DNA of 64,000 nt from a bacterium SCSIO 12696 (GCA_024397955.1 CP073744.1:1426001-1490000), one strand, 5' to 3'; counted from the stretch's first letter, positions 9,598 through 21,383 are shown. Notes: generated by a model from the sequence alone, not told the origin. Program-made: numbers and translations.

Positions 9598-10965
9598 TCA
9601 GTTGATCAAATGACGATAAATACTGTGGCCGAGCATAATAATCATCAGAATGGGCAAAACATAGCGCAACAGACCATACCAGATAGAAAACAGGATTCGA
9701 GGCTCATCAAACAAGGCTTCTCGCAACACATTACGCGGCAAACGCCAGCCTACAAACAACGTCACAAGCAAACCCACCAGAGGCAGCAGGTAGCCACATA
9801 GCTGCTCAACAATGCCGTAACCACCTCTATCCAGTGTGTAAAAACTGGTGGGCATAAGTCCCAAACAGATCAGCCCCACCAACAAAGACGCAAAAAAGCG
9901 GTTGCAGCGGGTAGATTCCACCAACCAGGCAATCGCCGGCTCCAACAGCGCAATGGCACTGCCCCAACAAGCCAGTGCGATAAACAGGAAAAACAGACCA
10001 CCCAGAAACAATCCGTAAGCGGTGTTCGAAAAGCTGATGGGCAACGCCACAAAAAGCATGTTCAAGCCATCCATGGACTGCCCCTCCATCACTGCACGAG
10101 CGGGTTCTGCAAGCACCGTCGCATGTATGGTCAAAGCAACCGTATAAGCAAACAGCCCCACCACCAACACCACCAGCAACGTACTTTTGGCCAATCGGGA
10201 ACGTTCTGGCAAATAAGCGCCAAAGGCAGATGCAGCACCCACTCCCAACGCACAAGTGAGCAAAGCCATTGACAACGCCGTTGCAGCACTGGCCAGCCAC
10301 TGCCCAGTGGCCAGGGAAACATGAGGCAAGTCAAACAAGTGGTAATAACCAGCCAACCAGTTACCGTTTACCACACTCAATACCGCCGCCAACACCAGCA
10401 GCCAAATCAACAATGCCACCAAGTGGCGCAACACACGGCCAATACGGCGCACGCCCCCCATGGACACCATAGCAACCAACAGCAAAAACAGGCCACAGCG
10501 AAGCAGCGCCTGCTGGGGCTGTTCGCGAACTTCATTAAAATGCTCAATAGCAAATCGGAGGTTTTGGCCCTGCATCACGCCACTGGTCATATCCCAGAAA
10601 TAATCCCCGGCCCATATTGCCAGCAGTGCAAACCAGGAGACCATCAATACGCCGGACAGAGTTGCCACCACACCAATGGCTCGCCAAGCCGGAGATAGCT
10701 GCGACTCCATCACCAAGTAGCGCATGGTATTAACCGGGCTTTGCCTCCCCCTGCGACCGAGAACAGATTCGGCCAGCAGCAAAGGCCAGGCGAGCAAAAC
10801 CAGAAACAGTGCATAAAACAGCGTCACCAAGCTGGCATCACTGCCGGAGACCGCAGCGGGGAAGTACCACAATGCACCAAGGCCAGCACTGGCGCACACC
10901 GTGGCACCAATAAAATACCAAGGGCCCTGCCATACACCGTGGAGGTATTTGTTGCGCTCAACCAT
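9598..10965 (-). CDS. Divergent neurotransmitter:sodium symporter-fold transporter
   Basis: The product has 455 residues with about 11-12 hydrophobic segments, of the SNF/NSS transporter family. The N-terminal segment GLGALWYFPAA aligns with the family's unwound helix 1 (GLGNxWRFPY). The conserved Asn that binds sodium is Ala here, and the gate Arg is Tyr, so ion coupling or substrate may differ. TM6-like (NTAYGLFLGGLFFLF) and other Gly-rich helices are present. Start MVERNKYLHG. It could be cotranscribed with ratA and rnfH and is divergent from smpB. The substrate, usually an amino acid or amine in this family, cannot be predicted. Confidence 0.85.
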   Translation of the reverse strand: MVERNKYLHGVWQGPWYFIGATVCASAGLGALWYFPAAVSGSDASLVTLFYALFLVLLAWPLLLAESVLGRRGRQSPVNTMRYLVMESQLSPAWRAIGVVATLSGVLMVSWFALLAIWAGDYFWDMTSGVMQGQNLRFAIEHFNEVREQPQQALLRCGLFLLLVAMVSMGGVRRIGRVLRHLVALLIWLLVLAAVLSVVNGNWLAGYYHLFDLPHVSLATGQWLASAATALSMALLTCALGVGAASAFGAYLPERSRLAKSTLLVVLVVGLFAYTVALTIHATVLAEPARAVMEGQSMDGLNMLFVALPISFSNTAYGLFLGGLFFLFIALACWGSAIALLEPAIAWLVESTRCNRFFASLLVGLICLGLMPTSFYTLDRGGYGIVEQLCGYLLPLVGLLVTLFVGWRLPRNVLREALFDEPRILFSIWYGLLRYVLPILMIIMLGHSIYRHLIN

Positions 10966-11059
10966 AAATAGCTGTTCCGTTATGTATCAGGGATTGTAAC
11001 GGGTATCTCGCTAACGGCACAGGCATAGCATCTTGGCACTCAGTCCGTATAATCCCGCC

Positions 11060-11542
11060 ATGGCAAAGAAAGCGACCAAAAAACCTCAAAATACCGGCGG
11101 CACCATTGCATTAAACAAGCGTGCTCGCCACGACTACCACCTCACTGATAAGTTTGAAGCGGGTATTTCTCTGCTAGGGTGGGAGGTGAAAAGCATGCGT
11201 GCGGGCAAAGTACAGCTCACCGATACCTACGTACTGCTGCAAAATGGCGAAGCCTGGCTGATCGGTGCCAACGTTACACCTCTGCAATCCACTTCTACCC
11301 ACTACGTGACCGAGCCGGACCGCACCCGCAAGCTACTGCTCAATCGCCGCGAGCTGGCAAAGATCTTTCAGGCTGTTCAACAAAAAGGCTACACCTGTGT
11401 GGCCACAGCCCTGTACTGGAAAAAGCACCTGGTGAAATGCGAAATTGCCCTCGCCAAAGGCAAGGCAGACCACGATAAACGGGAAACCGAAAAGCGCCGG
11501 GACTGGGATCGGGAAAAGCAGCGTTTGCTGCGTGATCGCTGA
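11060..11542 (+). CDS. smpB: SsrA-binding protein SmpB
   Basis: SmpB binds tmRNA and carries it to stalled ribosomes for trans-translation. From MAKKATKK it has 160 residues. Family blocks seen: [39 protein letters not shown], the RELAKIF region, and the basic C-terminal tail [14 protein letters not shown] that enters the decoding site. A longer upstream frame exists, but the ATG at 11060 is the conserved start. The tmRNA gene itself (ssrA) is not in the window. Confidence 0.98.
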   Translation: MAKKATKKPQNTGGTIALNKRARHDYHLTDKFEAGISLLGWEVKSMRAGKVQLTDTYVLLQNGEAWLIGANVTPLQSTSTHYVTEPDRTRKLLLNRRELAKIFQAVQQKGYTCVATALYWKKHLVKCEIALAKGKADHDKRETEKRRDWDREKQRLLRDR

Positions 11543-11635
11543 CTTCTGTCCCGTTGACAAAAGTTTACTTTCAACCCTTTGGAACTTTTTGCCGCTATAT
11601 CCGTCCTAGGTGCACTTATTAATGGAGCACTGACT

Positions 11636-12085
11636 ATGAAACGTTTTATTGCCGTACTGGCATTGCTGACTCTTTCCTTTGGCGCATTTGCCAAAGACCC
11701 AGAGGTATACTCTCACAAGAAAAAAGGCGCTATCAAGGGTGCTGACCCAGTAGCTTACTTTTCTCTTGAAGAAGGCGCTGACGCGGTATTTGGTTCCCAA
11801 GACATCACTGCTCAGTGGAACGGCGCTACCTGGCACTTTGCCAACGAAGAGAACAAGCAAACCTTTTTGTCCAACCCGGAGAAGTACGCCCCTCAGTATG
11901 GCGGTTACTGCGCATTTGCGGTATCACACAACTTCACCAAGCCCACTAATCCACACGCCTGGAAGATCGTTGATGGCAAGCTGTACCTCAACCTGAGCAA
12001 AGGCGTTCAGAAAAAGTGGAAAAAGGATATCCCCGGAAACATCCAGCGCGCGGACACCAACTGGCCAAACGTGCTCGGCAAGTAA
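11636..12085 (+). CDS. Exported YHS-domain protein (paralogue 2)
   Basis: The product has 149 residues: a signal peptide (MKRFIAVLALLTLSFGAFA, cleavage after AFA) followed by a YHS domain with DPVAYFSLEEGA, NPEKYAPQYGGYCAFAVS and IVDGKLYLNL. It ends DIPGNIQRADTNW, parallel to DIPGYIAKADKNW in the paralogue at 786. The start was chosen at the ATG at 11636, since the upstream frame adds a non-signal stretch. It is followed by a strong terminator, so it is a single-gene unit. The role is unknown; metal binding in the periplasm is an inference from the domain. Confidence 0.85.
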   Translation: MKRFIAVLALLTLSFGAFAKDPEVYSHKKKGAIKGADPVAYFSLEEGADAVFGSQDITAQWNGATWHFANEENKQTFLSNPEKYAPQYGGYCAFAVSHNFTKPTNPHAWKIVDGKLYLNLSKGVQKKWKKDIPGNIQRADTNWPNVLGK

Positions 12086-12116
12086 CTTTTTATAAAGTAA
12101 TACCTGCCTACCCCCA

Positions 12117-12148
12117 AAAGCCGCTTCCATGTGAAGCGGCTTTTTTGT
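12117..12148 (+). terminator. Rho-independent terminator after the YHS gene
   Basis: The stem AAAAGCCGCTTC (12117-12128) pairs with GAAGCGGCTTTT (from 12133). A four-base loop separates the arms and a T-run follows to 12148. It isolates the adhesin gene from upstream transcription. Confidence 0.9.
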
Positions 12149-12414
12149 TTGCGCAGAAAAATCAGATTCACGTCGTGTCACAACCAGCACTATCGGGGTC
12201 ATGTGCCGAGCTCACCAGCAAAATAAAAACAAATCTCCTGCTCCATTGAACCGATTACACCTCTAATGCAACTCACTGGGTATCTATCGGAACTCCCAAT
12301 GCCCGGACTTACCCATGCCACCCGCATTGCGCCGCTCCCCTAGATATTTCTTTTTGTTATTCGGGCACAGCAGTTTTTGCCCACTTTTCAAATCCAAATA
12401 ACGGAGATCAACCC
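12149..12414 (+). other. Leader/promoter region of the giant adhesin gene
   Basis: This 266-bp stretch has no gene. A ribosome site AACGGAG lies 7-8 bases before the adhesin ATG. AT-rich tracts at 12340-12360 could hold a promoter, but I cannot fix -35/-10 boxes with confidence. No operator palindrome stands out. Confidence 0.4.
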
Positions 12415-15400
12415 ATGAGTAAGCGCTCCAAAAACAAGCCGGGTAAGTACGCAGCCCCCGCTGCCATTCTCGGTATCCTCGGCATTAGCGGCCAAGCATC
12501 CGCTGCCGATGGCAAAGAATACGTACAAGCAGATGCCATCAAAGGGGTAGCAAAAGTTAAACAACTGTCTGACGGCAGTGTCGAACTGGTGTTCGAAAAC
12601 GGCGACGTGGTTAAAGTTGCCGCCAAAGACGTTTCTGTTGAAAACGGCAAAGTGCTGGTCAGCGCCGAAGCCATGGAACAACTGGCCGAAGCCGGTGCCC
12701 TGGGCGGTGCCGCCAGCTGGGTATCTGATAACCTGCTGTATATAGGTGCCGGTGTAGTTGGCGCAGCAGCCATTATTGCCAGCAACAATGGCGACGGCGG
12801 CCCCAGCGATGGCGACGACAACCTGGTGGGCAGCGCCATGGCAGACAACATCGACGGCCTCGCCGGCGATGACAACATTCAAGGCCTGGCCGGCAATGAC
12901 ACCCTGACCGGCGGCGAAGGTAACGATACTCTTGACGGTGGTGCCGACAACGACACACTTATCGGTAACGCTGGCAACGACACACTACTGGGCGGTACAG
13001 GCGACGACGTACTGCGCGGCGGAGGCGGTGCCGACATCAACAACGGTGGCGAAGGTGTGGATACCGCCGACTTCTCCGACATCGGCTCAGGCATTACCGC
13101 CGACCTGAACTCTGGCGACGCCAGCTACCAGGCCCCCAACGGCAACACCGTAACCGACACCCTGATAGATATTGAAAACCTCACCGGCTCCAGCAGCGAC
13201 GACTCCCTCACCGGTGACGCCGGTGCCAACCGCCTGGAAGGCGGCGCAGGCAACGACACACTGGCTGGCGGCGGCGGTGCTGACACATTGATCGGTGGCG
13301 CAGGCGACGACGTACTGCGCGGCGGCGGCGGCCCCGACACTACCGACGGTGGTGAAGGCTCTGACACCGCCGATTTCTCCGACATCGGCACAGCAGTGAC
13401 TGCCGACCTGAACGACGGCAGTGCCAGCTACGCTGCTCCCAACGGCAACACCGTGACCGACACTTTGGTGAGCATCGAAAACCTGACTGGCTCAGACAAC
13501 GACGATTCCCTTACTGGCGACAGCGGCGCCAATACCCTCGACGGTGGCATGGGCAACGATACCCTGGTAGGCGGCGGCGGTGCCGACACCCTGATCGGCG
13601 GTGAAGGCGACGACATCCTGCGCGGCGGCGGTGGCCCTGACACCACAGACGGTGGTGAAGGTTCTGATACTGCCGACTTCTCCGACATTGGCTCTGCAGT
13701 CACCGCCAGTCTGGTGGATGGCGAAGCCAGCTACGCCGCTCCCAGCGGCGCCACAGTAACCGATACCTTAATCAGCATTGAAAACCTGACCGGCTCCAAC
13801 AACGACGACTCACTCACTGGCGACAGCGGTGCCAATACCCTGGACGGTGGCATGGGCGACGACAGCCTGGTGGGCGGCGGCGGTGCCGACACCCTGATCG
13901 GTGGCGAAGGTGACGACGTACTGCGCGGCGGCGGCGGTGCCGACACCACTGACGGTGGCGAAGGCAACGATACGGCAGATTTCTCTGACATCGGCTCGGC
14001 CATCACTGCCAGCCTGGAAGACGGCGAAGCCAGCTACCTGGCCCCCAACGGCAACACCGTAACCGATACACTGATCAGTATTGAAAACCTAACCGGTTCC
14101 GACAACGACGACTCCCTGAGCGGCGACAGCAACGACAACGTGCTCACTGGCGGCCTGGGCGACGACACCCTGAACGGCGGCGACGGCGTAGACACGGCCG
14201 ATTACTCCGATCTGGATGTGCCGGTTATCGTCAACGTAGACGGCGACGGCAATGGCACCGTTACCCGTGAATCCGGCTTTAGTGTTTCCGTGGAAAGCGT
14301 GGTTGTTGATCCGGCCATGCTGCGTGAAAACGCCATGTTGAATCCCGGCCTGTCTGGTGACTTTGTTACCGAAGCGGAATCCGGCAACCTGTACTTCAAC
14401 ATCCACACCAGTGACTTCCCCGGCGGTGAAATTCGCGGCCAGCTGGACACTATCGTCAGCGACACTACTGTGGATGGCGTGCGCACCCTAGTGCTGTCTG
14501 CGACTCTGGACGCGGCTCAAGAGCCCATGGACGCCTCCGACTCCAACGCCACTGGTGAAGGCACCGTAACCATCGTCATCGATGGCGACTCCATCACTTA
14601 CAGCGCCGACCTGTCGGTAACTGGCATCGCTTCCAGCGAACTGCTGCCGGTAGCGGGCTTCTCTGCCATTCACCTGCACAACGACGTGCGCGACTCCAAC
14701 GGCCCGGTTGTGCTGGACGTGATTCAAGACGCCGGCGCAGGCACCGACGGCGATGTCTTTGAGCAAGTCGAAGACGGCTTCTCCGTAGAGCACATGGATC
14801 AGCCTCTGGCCTCACTGACCACCGAGCAAAGCCCAGCTGACCTGGTGGCGGAAGCACTGGCGGATAACCTGTACTACAACATTCACACCAACGACTTCCC
14901 CAGCGGTGAAATTCGCGGTCAGTTGCTGGTTGTGGAAAATAATCTGGTGGACGGCGTAGGCACCATCGTGCTGGAAGCCACCCTGAACGGTGCTCAAGAG
15001 CCACCACCCAATACTTCCGATTCCGAAGCAACCGGCACCGGCACAGTGACTATTACCGTTGCTGAAGACGGCACCGTAACTTACAGCTCTGAACTGAGCG
15101 TAGACGGCATCTCCACCACCGATCTGCTGCCAGTGGCTGGTGTTAGCGCCATTCACCTGCACAACGCACCAGCGGGCAGTAACGGCCCGGTAATCACCGA
15201 CATCGTACAAGACGCTGGCGGCACTGTTGACGGCGACGTGTTCGACGAAGTGGTGGAAGTAGATACTCTAACCTCCATCGAAATCATCACTGGCGCCAAC
15301 GACAACGCGGTACAAATTGTTGGCGACAACGTGGACTTCGTGAACGACAGCCCCTGGAGTGCCGACAACAACGGCATTCTGGTGAACGGCGATAACGTGT

Positions 15401-18400
15401 CTGTGGAAAACAGCAGCACCATCGACGGCGCCTTCAACGGCGTCAACTTTGCTGCAGACTCCAGCGGTGGCTCACTCACCAACAGCGGCACCATCACCAG
15501 CGCCAGCCGTGGCGTTAACATCTCTGGCGACGACGTCACCATAGAAAACAGCGGCAGCATCGTGACCAGTGACGACCCACGCAACGGCGTGATCTACAGC
15601 AACGAAACTGCTGACAATGTGACCATCAACAACAGCGGCACCATTGACGCTGGCGAAGGCAATAATGGCGATGCGGTATCCCTGCAACTGAGCGGCGACG
15701 ACAGCCACACGGTTACCAACTCCGGTGACATTATTGGCCGTGGCGATGTTGATCCGGACTCCTCTGCCAACAACCAGTCCAGCGGTGTGCGCCTGTTCAC
15801 CAGCGATGAGTCTGCCACCTTCTCTGGCAGTATCACTAACGAGTCTGGCGCCACCATCAGCTCCGAAGCGGCCACTGGCCCTCGCGCTGGCGTGATTGTG
15901 CAGAACAATGTCAACTTCCAGGGCGACCTGAGCAACGCTGGCACCATTTCCGGCACCAATAACGGTCTGTACTTCGGCACTGGCGACCACGCCGACGGTG
16001 TGGCCACCAATGAAGAAGGTGGTGTGATCAGCAGCGACAGCCGCGCGGTGAATATCGACGGTGACGGCCTGACCTTCGTTAACAACGGTGACGTACTAGG
16101 TACTGGTAACCAGCGCAATGGCACCATCTACTCCGACGGCACCGCCAACAACTACACCATCATCAACCGAGGCTTGGTTGACGCTGGCGAAGGCAACGAC
16201 GGTGCGGCTATTGCCCTGCAATTGGGGGCAGAAGGCGAGACTGACGCCACCATCACCAACAGCGGAACCCTGCAAGGTCGTGGTCAAGGCGCTGCCGATC
16301 AGGGGGTTGCCGGCGATGGCCTGCGCCTGTTCACCGACGGCTCCACCTTTGTCGGCGAGCTGGTGAATATTGGCACTATCGACTCGGAAAGTACTCAGGG
16401 GCCAACAGCGGGCGTTCGTCTGGCCAACGGTGTCAGCTTCCAGGGTGAAATAGAAAACCTGGGCGTCATCTCAGGTGCCAACAATGGCCTGTACTTCGGC
16501 ACTGGCGACCACTCCGGTGGTGTAGCCACCAACGCAGTCAGCGGTATCATCAGCAGCGACAGCCGCGCGGTGAATATCGATGGCGACGGGCTCACCTTCA
16601 TCAACGAAGGCCGGGTACTGGGTACTGGCGACCAACGCAACGGCACTATCTACTCCGATAGCACCGCCAACAACTACACCATCGACAACAGCGGCTTGGT
16701 GGATGCGGGCGAAGGCAACAACGGTGCGGCCATTGCTTTGCAACTGGGTGCGGAAGGCGAGACTGACGCCACCATCATCAACAGCGGAACCCTGCAAGGT
16801 CGTGGCCAAGGTGCTGCTGACCAGGGTGTTGCCGGTGACGGGCTGCGCCTGTTCAACGACGGCGCTACTTTCGTTGGCTCTATCGACAACTCTGGCAGCA
16901 TCGACTCCGAAAGCGCAGTGGGCCCCACAGCGGGCGTTCGCTTCAGCAACGGTGTGAGCTTCCAGGGCGAGTTGACCAACTCCGGTACCATCTCTGGCGT
17001 GAATAACGGCCTCTATTTCGGCACTGGCGACCACACTGGCAGCTTGGTGTTCAACGAAGAAGACGGTGTTATCAGCAGCGATAGCCGTGCGGTGAATATC
17101 GATGGCGACGGGCTCGTCTTCATCAACGAAGGTCGGGTACTGGGTACTGGCGACCAACGCAACGGCACCATCTACTCCGACGCCACCGCCAACAACTACG
17201 CCATTGATAACCGTGGTTTGGTGGATGCGGGCGAAGGTAACAACGGTGCGGCCATTGCTTTGCAACTGGGTGCGGAAGGTGAAACTGCCGCCTCTATCTT
17301 TAACAGGGATACTCTGCAAGGTCGTGGTCAGGGCGCTGCCGACCAGGGTGTGGCCGGTGACGGACTGCGCCTGTTTAACACCGGTGCTACTTTCGTTGGC
17401 TCTATCGACAACTCTGGCAGCATCGACTCCGAAAGCGCCGTAGGCCCAACAGCGGGCGTACGGGTTGCTAACGGCGTTAACTTCCAAGGCATGCTGACCA
17501 ACTCCGGCACCATTTCCGGCGTTAACAATGGCTTGTACTTTGGTACTGGTGACCACAGCGGTAGTTCTGTGGTTAACCAAGATGGTGGTGTGATCAGCAG
17601 TGATAGCCGCGCTGTGAATATCGACGGTGAAGGCCTGAGCTTTACCAATGACGGTGAAGTGGTCGGCACCGGTGACCAGCGCAATGGTACTGTGTACCTG
17701 GATGGCACTGCCGATGATGTTTCCATCATCAACACCGGCAGCATCGATGCCGGAGAGAGCAACAGCGGTTCTGGTATTTCCACTCAGGTGGGCTCCGCTT
17801 CCGAAGATTCTCTGAGCGAAAACATCAGCATCACCAACAGTGGCTCCATTGACGGCCGTGGCGAAGGCGAAGCCAACGCCGGGGTACGCTTCTTCAACGG
17901 TTCTGGCGAAGAGGAAGCAAGCCTCAGCACCAGCATCAACAACTCAGGAACCATCAGCTCTGAAGAGGCTGCCGGCATCCTGATTGAAGAAGGCGTCAAT
18001 GCCGACGGCAGCACCATCGTCAACAGCGGCACCATCAGCGGCGGCAACGGCGTTGCCATCGATGCCTCTGGTGCAGCGGGCGATCTGGTAGTGGACAGCT
18101 CTGCAGGCACCCTGGAAGGGTCTGTACTGCTGGGCTCTGGCGACGACCAGTTTATCGGTGGCGACGAAGACAACACCGTTCAAGGTGGTCTCGGCAACGA
18201 CGATCTGAACGGCGGTGACGGCTTTGATACCGCCGACTTCTCCGATCTGGACGTGCCGGTCACTGTCATGCTGGATGCCATGGGCAACGGTACCGCCACT
18301 CGCGAAACCGGCTTCAGCGTGATGGTTGAGAATGTTGTGGTCGATCCTGCAGCACTGGGCCCCGCCGCCACTCTGAACCCGGACTTGTCTGGCGACTTTG

Positions 18401-21342
18401 TCACCGAAGCGGAAGCGGGCAATCTGTACTTCAACATCCACACCAACGATTTCAACGGCGGTGAGATTCGCGGACAGTTGGACACCATCGTGTCTGACGA
18501 CACCGCAGAAGATGGTACTCGCACTCTGGTTCTGTCTGCCTCTCTGGATGCGGCTCAGGAGCCTGGCCCCACCTCTGACTCTGAGGCAACCGGCGAAGGC
18601 ACCCTGACCGTTGTGGTTGCACCGGATGGCACCATCAGCTACTCCGCAGACCTGAGCGTGACCGGTCTGGCCACCTCCGACCTGCTGCCAGTAGCGGTGT
18701 TCTCAGCGATCCACATCCACAACGATGTGCGCGGCGAAAACGGCCCAGTTGTGCTGGATGTGGTGCAAGACGCCGGCGGTGACGTGAACGGCGACACTAT
18801 GGATGGCGATGTATTTGCCGAAGTGGTGGAAACCGATACCCTCACCTCCATCGAGAACATCATCGGCTCCGGTGATGACGATGTGATCATTGCCAGCGGC
18901 GCAGCCGCCAACACCATCAGTGGTGGTGACGGCGACGATCGCATTGCCGGCGGCGGTGGTACCGACGTCATCGACGGTGGTGCAGGCTTCGATACCAACG
19001 ACTTCTCCAACATCAATGTGGGTGTTGACGCAGAAGTAGGCGGTGTTGAAGTGAACCTGGCCGCAGACGGTACCGGTACAGCCTCCTACCTTGGTGGCGG
19101 TAATCCAAGTAACGTGATCAACGAAAGCTTCACTGGTATCGAAGCCATCGAGGGCACCGAAAACAATGACACCATCATTGCGACCGGTGCTGCTGCCAAC
19201 ACCATCGAAGGTGGCGACGGCGACGACTTCATCGCCGGTGGCGGTGGCCCCGACAGCCTGGACGGCGGCGACGGTATCGACACCAACAGCTTCAGCACCA
19301 TCGGTGTGGGCGTGGTTGCCGACCTGAACTCCGGCTCGGCATCTTACCAACCCAACCCCACCACCACTGTGTTCGAGAACTTCTCCAACTTCGAGAACCT
19401 GGATGGCACCGGTCAGAACGACCAGCTATTCGGCGACAGTGGCGCCAATGAACTCACCGGCAACAACGGTGACGACCTGCTGGTCGGCCGCGGCGGCGCT
19501 GACGTGCTGGAAGGCGGTGAAGGCAACGACGTACTGCGCGGCGGCGGCGGTGCCGATGTCAACAACGGTGGCGAAGGCATCGATACAGCCGACTTCTCCG
19601 ACATTGGCTCTGGCATCACAGCCAGCCTGCTTGACGGCGAAGCCAGCTACGAAGCGCCCAGCGGTGCGACCATCACCGACACCCTGATCAGCATCGAGAA
19701 CCTGACTGGCTCTGTAAACGATGACGATCTGACCGGCGACGGTGAAGACAACCTGCTGGCGGGTGGTGCCGGTAACGACACCCTCACTGGTGGCGCTGGC
19801 AACGACATCCTGCGCGGCGACGCGGTGGGCGACGGCACAGCCATTACCGTGTCCATCACCAACACCCTGCCCGCCGGTGGCACCTTCCTCACACCAGTGT
19901 GGTTCGGTTTCCACGACGGCGCTAACTTCGACCTGTTCAATGCCGGTGAAGCAGCCAGTGTTGGCCTGGAACGCTTGGCGGAAGACGGCTCCATTGAGGG
20001 CATCGCCGCTGAGTTCAACCAGCAGGTGGGTGAAAACGGCGTTGACGCCACCATTCTGGGACTGGGCGCAGGCGCACCAGGACCGATTGATCCAGGTGAA
20101 ACCGCCAGCTTTACGCTGAACGTGAACACCGATCTGGTCGGTCAGGGCTTCTTCACCTGGGCCACCATGGTGATTCCGTCCAACGACGCCTTCCTGGCAG
20201 TACCGGACGACGCTCTGGCGGATCCGATCTTCGACGCCGATGGCAACTTCATCGGGCCATTGGTGATCGAGCGCTTTGGCAGCGACGTACTGGACGCGGG
20301 CACCGAGGTCAACAACGAAGAAGGCGCTGCCTTCCTCAACCAGACCGCTCGCAACCAGGGCACCGCTGAAAACGGTGTTGTTAGCGTTCACCCAGGCTTT
20401 AACGGCTCGGTGGGTAACCCGGATGCCACGCCTGTGAACATCCTCGGCGGAGAAACCGCGGCTGGAACCATTGTGGACCCGGTTATCGGCGACTTCACCA
20501 ACGGCAACCCACAGTTGCTGCGCATTGAAATCAACCTGGCAGCAGGTGGTGACGATGTGCTCGACGGCGGCGAAGGCAACGACATCCTCGACGGCGGCGT
20601 TGGTAACGACGAGCTGATCGGTGGTGCCGGAGCTGACGAACTGCTGGGCGGTAGCGGTAACGACGTACTGCGCGGTGGCGGCGGTGCCGACATCAACAAC
20701 GGCGGCGAAGGCATCGACACGGCTGACTTCTCCGACATTGGCTCGGCAGTGACTGCGAGCCTGGTTGACGGCGAAGCCAGCTACGAAGCACCCAGTGGTG
20801 CCACCATCACCGACACGCTGATCAGCATTGAGAACCTCACCGGTTCCAACAATGACGACAGCCTTACCGGTGACGATGGCGACAACGTGCTAGACAGCCT
20901 GGCGGGCGACGACACCCTCACCGGTGGCGCAGGTTCTGACACCTTTGTGGTTCGTGAAGGCAGCGATGCCGACACCGTCACCGACTTTGACGTCGACAAC
21001 GACGTGATTGAGGTGAACGACCTGGTAGCCGACGCTGCAGCGGCTCTGGCCCTGGCGGTGAACAACGGCGGCAACGCTGTGATCGACTTCGGTAACGGTG
21101 ATGTCATCACCCTCACCGGTGTCGATGCGGACGACCTGACAGAAGCCAACTTCGCGGTGCTCAACACCCCGGCCCCGGTTATGTCAGCTTCTGCCATGTT
21201 CACAGAACTGTCAGACGAAGAGGCTGTTACTGAAGAGTCTGATTTTGAAGACTCCAGCGACGATGGCTTCTCTGACGACAGCATGGAAGCCGCCGATATG
21301 GCAGCCACCCAAGCCATGATCGATAACTTCGAAGTGGCGTAA
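12415..21342 (+). CDS. Giant modular RTX adhesin-like protein secreted by type I system (CHRD, beta-helix and spondin-N modules)
   Basis: The product has 2975 residues, acidic, with almost no Cys. Approximate order: an N-terminus with a basic then hydrophobic stretch (1-31), a beta-rich segment with [16 protein letters not shown] (35-100), and a hydrophobic helix (about 100-124). RTX nonapeptide repeats (about 130-595, GGxGxDxLxG) include four copies of a 101-residue supermodule. CHRD domains follow (about 640-960, with AIHLHN, NIHTNDF and GEIRGQL), then a five-unit beta-helix-like array of about 174 residues per unit (about 960-1905), more CHRD (about 1980-2146) and RTX repeats. A spondin-N-like domain (about 2474-2711, [15 protein letters not shown]) precedes the last RTX repeats and a type I secretion C-terminus ([25 protein letters not shown]). 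The protein ends in an acidic tail. Its T1SS genes follow. Calcium-stabilised surface adhesion or matrix function is inferred. Confidence 0.88.
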   Translation: MSKRSKNKPGKYAAPAAILGILGISGQASAADGKEYVQADAIKGVAKVKQLSDGSVELVFENGDVVKVAAKDVSVENGKVLVSAEAMEQLAEAGALGGAASWVSDNLLYIGAGVVGAAAIIASNNGDGGPSDGDDNLVGSAMADNIDGLAGDDNIQGLAGNDTLTGGEGNDTLDGGADNDTLIGNAGNDTLLGGTGDDVLRGGGGADINNGGEGVDTADFSDIGSGITADLNSGDASYQAPNGNTVTDTLIDIENLTGSSSDDSLTGDAGANRLEGGAGNDTLAGGGGADTLIGGAGDDVLRGGGGPDTTDGGEGSDTADFSDIGTAVTADLNDGSASYAAPNGNTVTDTLVSIENLTGSDNDDSLTGDSGANTLDGGMGNDTLVGGGGADTLIGGEGDDILRGGGGPDTTDGGEGSDTADFSDIGSAVTASLVDGEASYAAPSGATVTDTLISIENLTGSNNDDSLTGDSGANTLDGGMGDDSLVGGGGADTLIGGEGDDVLRGGGGADTTDGGEGNDTADFSDIGSAITASLEDGEASYLAPNGNTVTDTLISIENLTGSDNDDSLSGDSNDNVLTGGLGDDTLNGGDGVDTADYSDLDVPVIVNVDGDGNGTVTRESGFSVSVESVVVDPAMLRENAMLNPGLSGDFVTEAESGNLYFNIHTSDFPGGEIRGQLDTIVSDTTVDGVRTLVLSATLDAAQEPMDASDSNATGEGTVTIVIDGDSITYSADLSVTGIASSELLPVAGFSAIHLHNDVRDSNGPVVLDVIQDAGAGTDGDVFEQVEDGFSVEHMDQPLASLTTEQSPADLVAEALADNLYYNIHTNDFPSGEIRGQLLVVENNLVDGVGTIVLEATLNGAQEPPPNTSDSEATGTGTVTITVAEDGTVTYSSELSVDGISTTDLLPVAGVSAIHLHNAPAGSNGPVITDIVQDAGGTVDGDVFDEVVEVDTLTSIEIITGANDNAVQIVGDNVDFVNDSPWSADNNGILVNGDNVSVENSSTIDGAFNGVNFAADSSGGSLTNSGTITSASRGVNISGDDVTIENSGSIVTSDDPRNGVIYSNETADNVTINNSGTIDAGEGNNGDAVSLQLSGDDSHTVTNSGDIIGRGDVDPDSSANNQSSGVRLFTSDESATFSGSITNESGATISSEAATGPRAGVIVQNNVNFQGDLSNAGTISGTNNGLYFGTGDHADGVATNEEGGVISSDSRAVNIDGDGLTFVNNGDVLGTGNQRNGTIYSDGTANNYTIINRGLVDAGEGNDGAAIALQLGAEGETDATITNSGTLQGRGQGAADQGVAGDGLRLFTDGSTFVGELVNIGTIDSESTQGPTAGVRLANGVSFQGEIENLGVISGANNGLYFGTGDHSGGVATNAVSGIISSDSRAVNIDGDGLTFINEGRVLGTGDQRNGTIYSDSTANNYTIDNSGLVDAGEGNNGAAIALQLGAEGETDATIINSGTLQGRGQGAADQGVAGDGLRLFNDGATFVGSIDNSGSIDSESAVGPTAGVRFSNGVSFQGELTNSGTISGVNNGLYFGTGDHTGSLVFNEEDGVISSDSRAVNIDGDGLVFINEGRVLGTGDQRNGTIYSDATANNYAIDNRGLVDAGEGNNGAAIALQLGAEGETAASIFNRDTLQGRGQGAADQGVAGDGLRLFNTGATFVGSIDNSGSIDSESAVGPTAGVRVANGVNFQGMLTNSGTISGVNNGLYFGTGDHSGSSVVNQDGGVISSDSRAVNIDGEGLSFTNDGEVVGTGDQRNGTVYLDGTADDVSIINTGSIDAGESNSGSGISTQVGSASEDSLSENISITNSGSIDGRGEGEANAGVRFFNGSGEEEASLSTSINNSGTISSEEAAGILIEEGVNADGSTIVNSGTISGGNGVAIDASGAAGDLVVDSSAGTLEGSVLLGSGDDQFIGGDEDNTVQGGLGNDDLNGGDGFDTADFSDLDVPVTVMLDAMGNGTATRETGFSVMVENVVVDPAALGPAATLNPDLSGDFVTEAEAGNLYFNIHTNDFNGGEIRGQLDTIVSDDTAEDGTRTLVLSASLDAAQEPGPTSDSEATGEGTLTVVVAPDGTISYSADLSVTGLATSDLLPVAVFSAIHIHNDVRGENGPVVLDVVQDAGGDVNGDTMDGDVFAEVVETDTLTSIENIIGSGDDDVIIASGAAANTISGGDGDDRIAGGGGTDVIDGGAGFDTNDFSNINVGVDAEVGGVEVNLAADGTGTASYLGGGNPSNVINESFTGIEAIEGTENNDTIIATGAAANTIEGGDGDDFIAGGGGPDSLDGGDGIDTNSFSTIGVGVVADLNSGSASYQPNPTTTVFENFSNFENLDGTGQNDQLFGDSGANELTGNNGDDLLVGRGGADVLEGGEGNDVLRGGGGADVNNGGEGIDTADFSDIGSGITASLLDGEASYEAPSGATITDTLISIENLTGSVNDDDLTGDGEDNLLAGGAGNDTLTGGAGNDILRGDAVGDGTAITVSITNTLPAGGTFLTPVWFGFHDGANFDLFNAGEAASVGLERLAEDGSIEGIAAEFNQQVGENGVDATILGLGAGAPGPIDPGETASFTLNVNTDLVGQGFFTWATMVIPSNDAFLAVPDDALADPIFDADGNFIGPLVIERFGSDVLDAGTEVNNEEGAAFLNQTARNQGTAENGVVSVHPGFNGSVGNPDATPVNILGGETAAGTIVDPVIGDFTNGNPQLLRIEINLAAGGDDVLDGGEGNDILDGGVGNDELIGGAGADELLGGSGNDVLRGGGGADINNGGEGIDTADFSDIGSAVTASLVDGEASYEAPSGATITDTLISIENLTGSNNDDSLTGDDGDNVLDSLAGDDTLTGGAGSDTFVVREGSDADTVTDFDVDNDVIEVNDLVADAAAALALAVNNGGNAVIDFGNGDVITLTGVDADDLTEANFAVLNTPAPVMSASAMFTELSDEEAVTEESDFEDSSDDGFSDDSMEAADMAATQAMIDNFEVA
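13006..14190 (+). repeat. 303-bp tandem repeat encoding 101-residue RTX supermodule
   Basis: The block coding [27 protein letters not shown] recurs with exact 303-bp spacing (starts at about 13006, 13309, 13612 and 13915). Two further dispersed copies lie near 19531 and 20665. Each unit holds RTX nonapeptides and a linker ending [11 protein letters not shown]. High nucleotide similarity indicates recent duplication or gene conversion. Confidence 0.9.
15517..18130 (+). repeat. About 522-bp tandem repeat encoding beta-helix-like units
   Basis: The codons for VNI(S/D)G(D/E) recur at 15517, 16051, 16573, 17095 and 17617. The spacings are 534, 522, 522 and 522 bp. Each unit of about 174 residues carries short NSGT(I/L)-type coils and the conserved blocks [18 protein letters not shown] and ALQLGAEGE. 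The three central copies are nearly identical; the first and last have diverged. Confidence 0.9.
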
Positions 21343-21383
21343 GTAACTGTCTAGCGAGGGGTTCGCCTCTCGCAACGGCAAGC

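Noticed and set aside
13006-18130. CRISPR-like regular spacing
   Set aside because: The 303- and 522-bp periods are in frame within one coding sequence, with no short direct repeats and unique spacers.
16471-20391. Long minus-strand frames opposite the adhesin (up to 369 codons)
   Set aside because: They follow the repeat period of the plus-strand protein and look like shadow frames from Gly/Asp-rich coding sequence.
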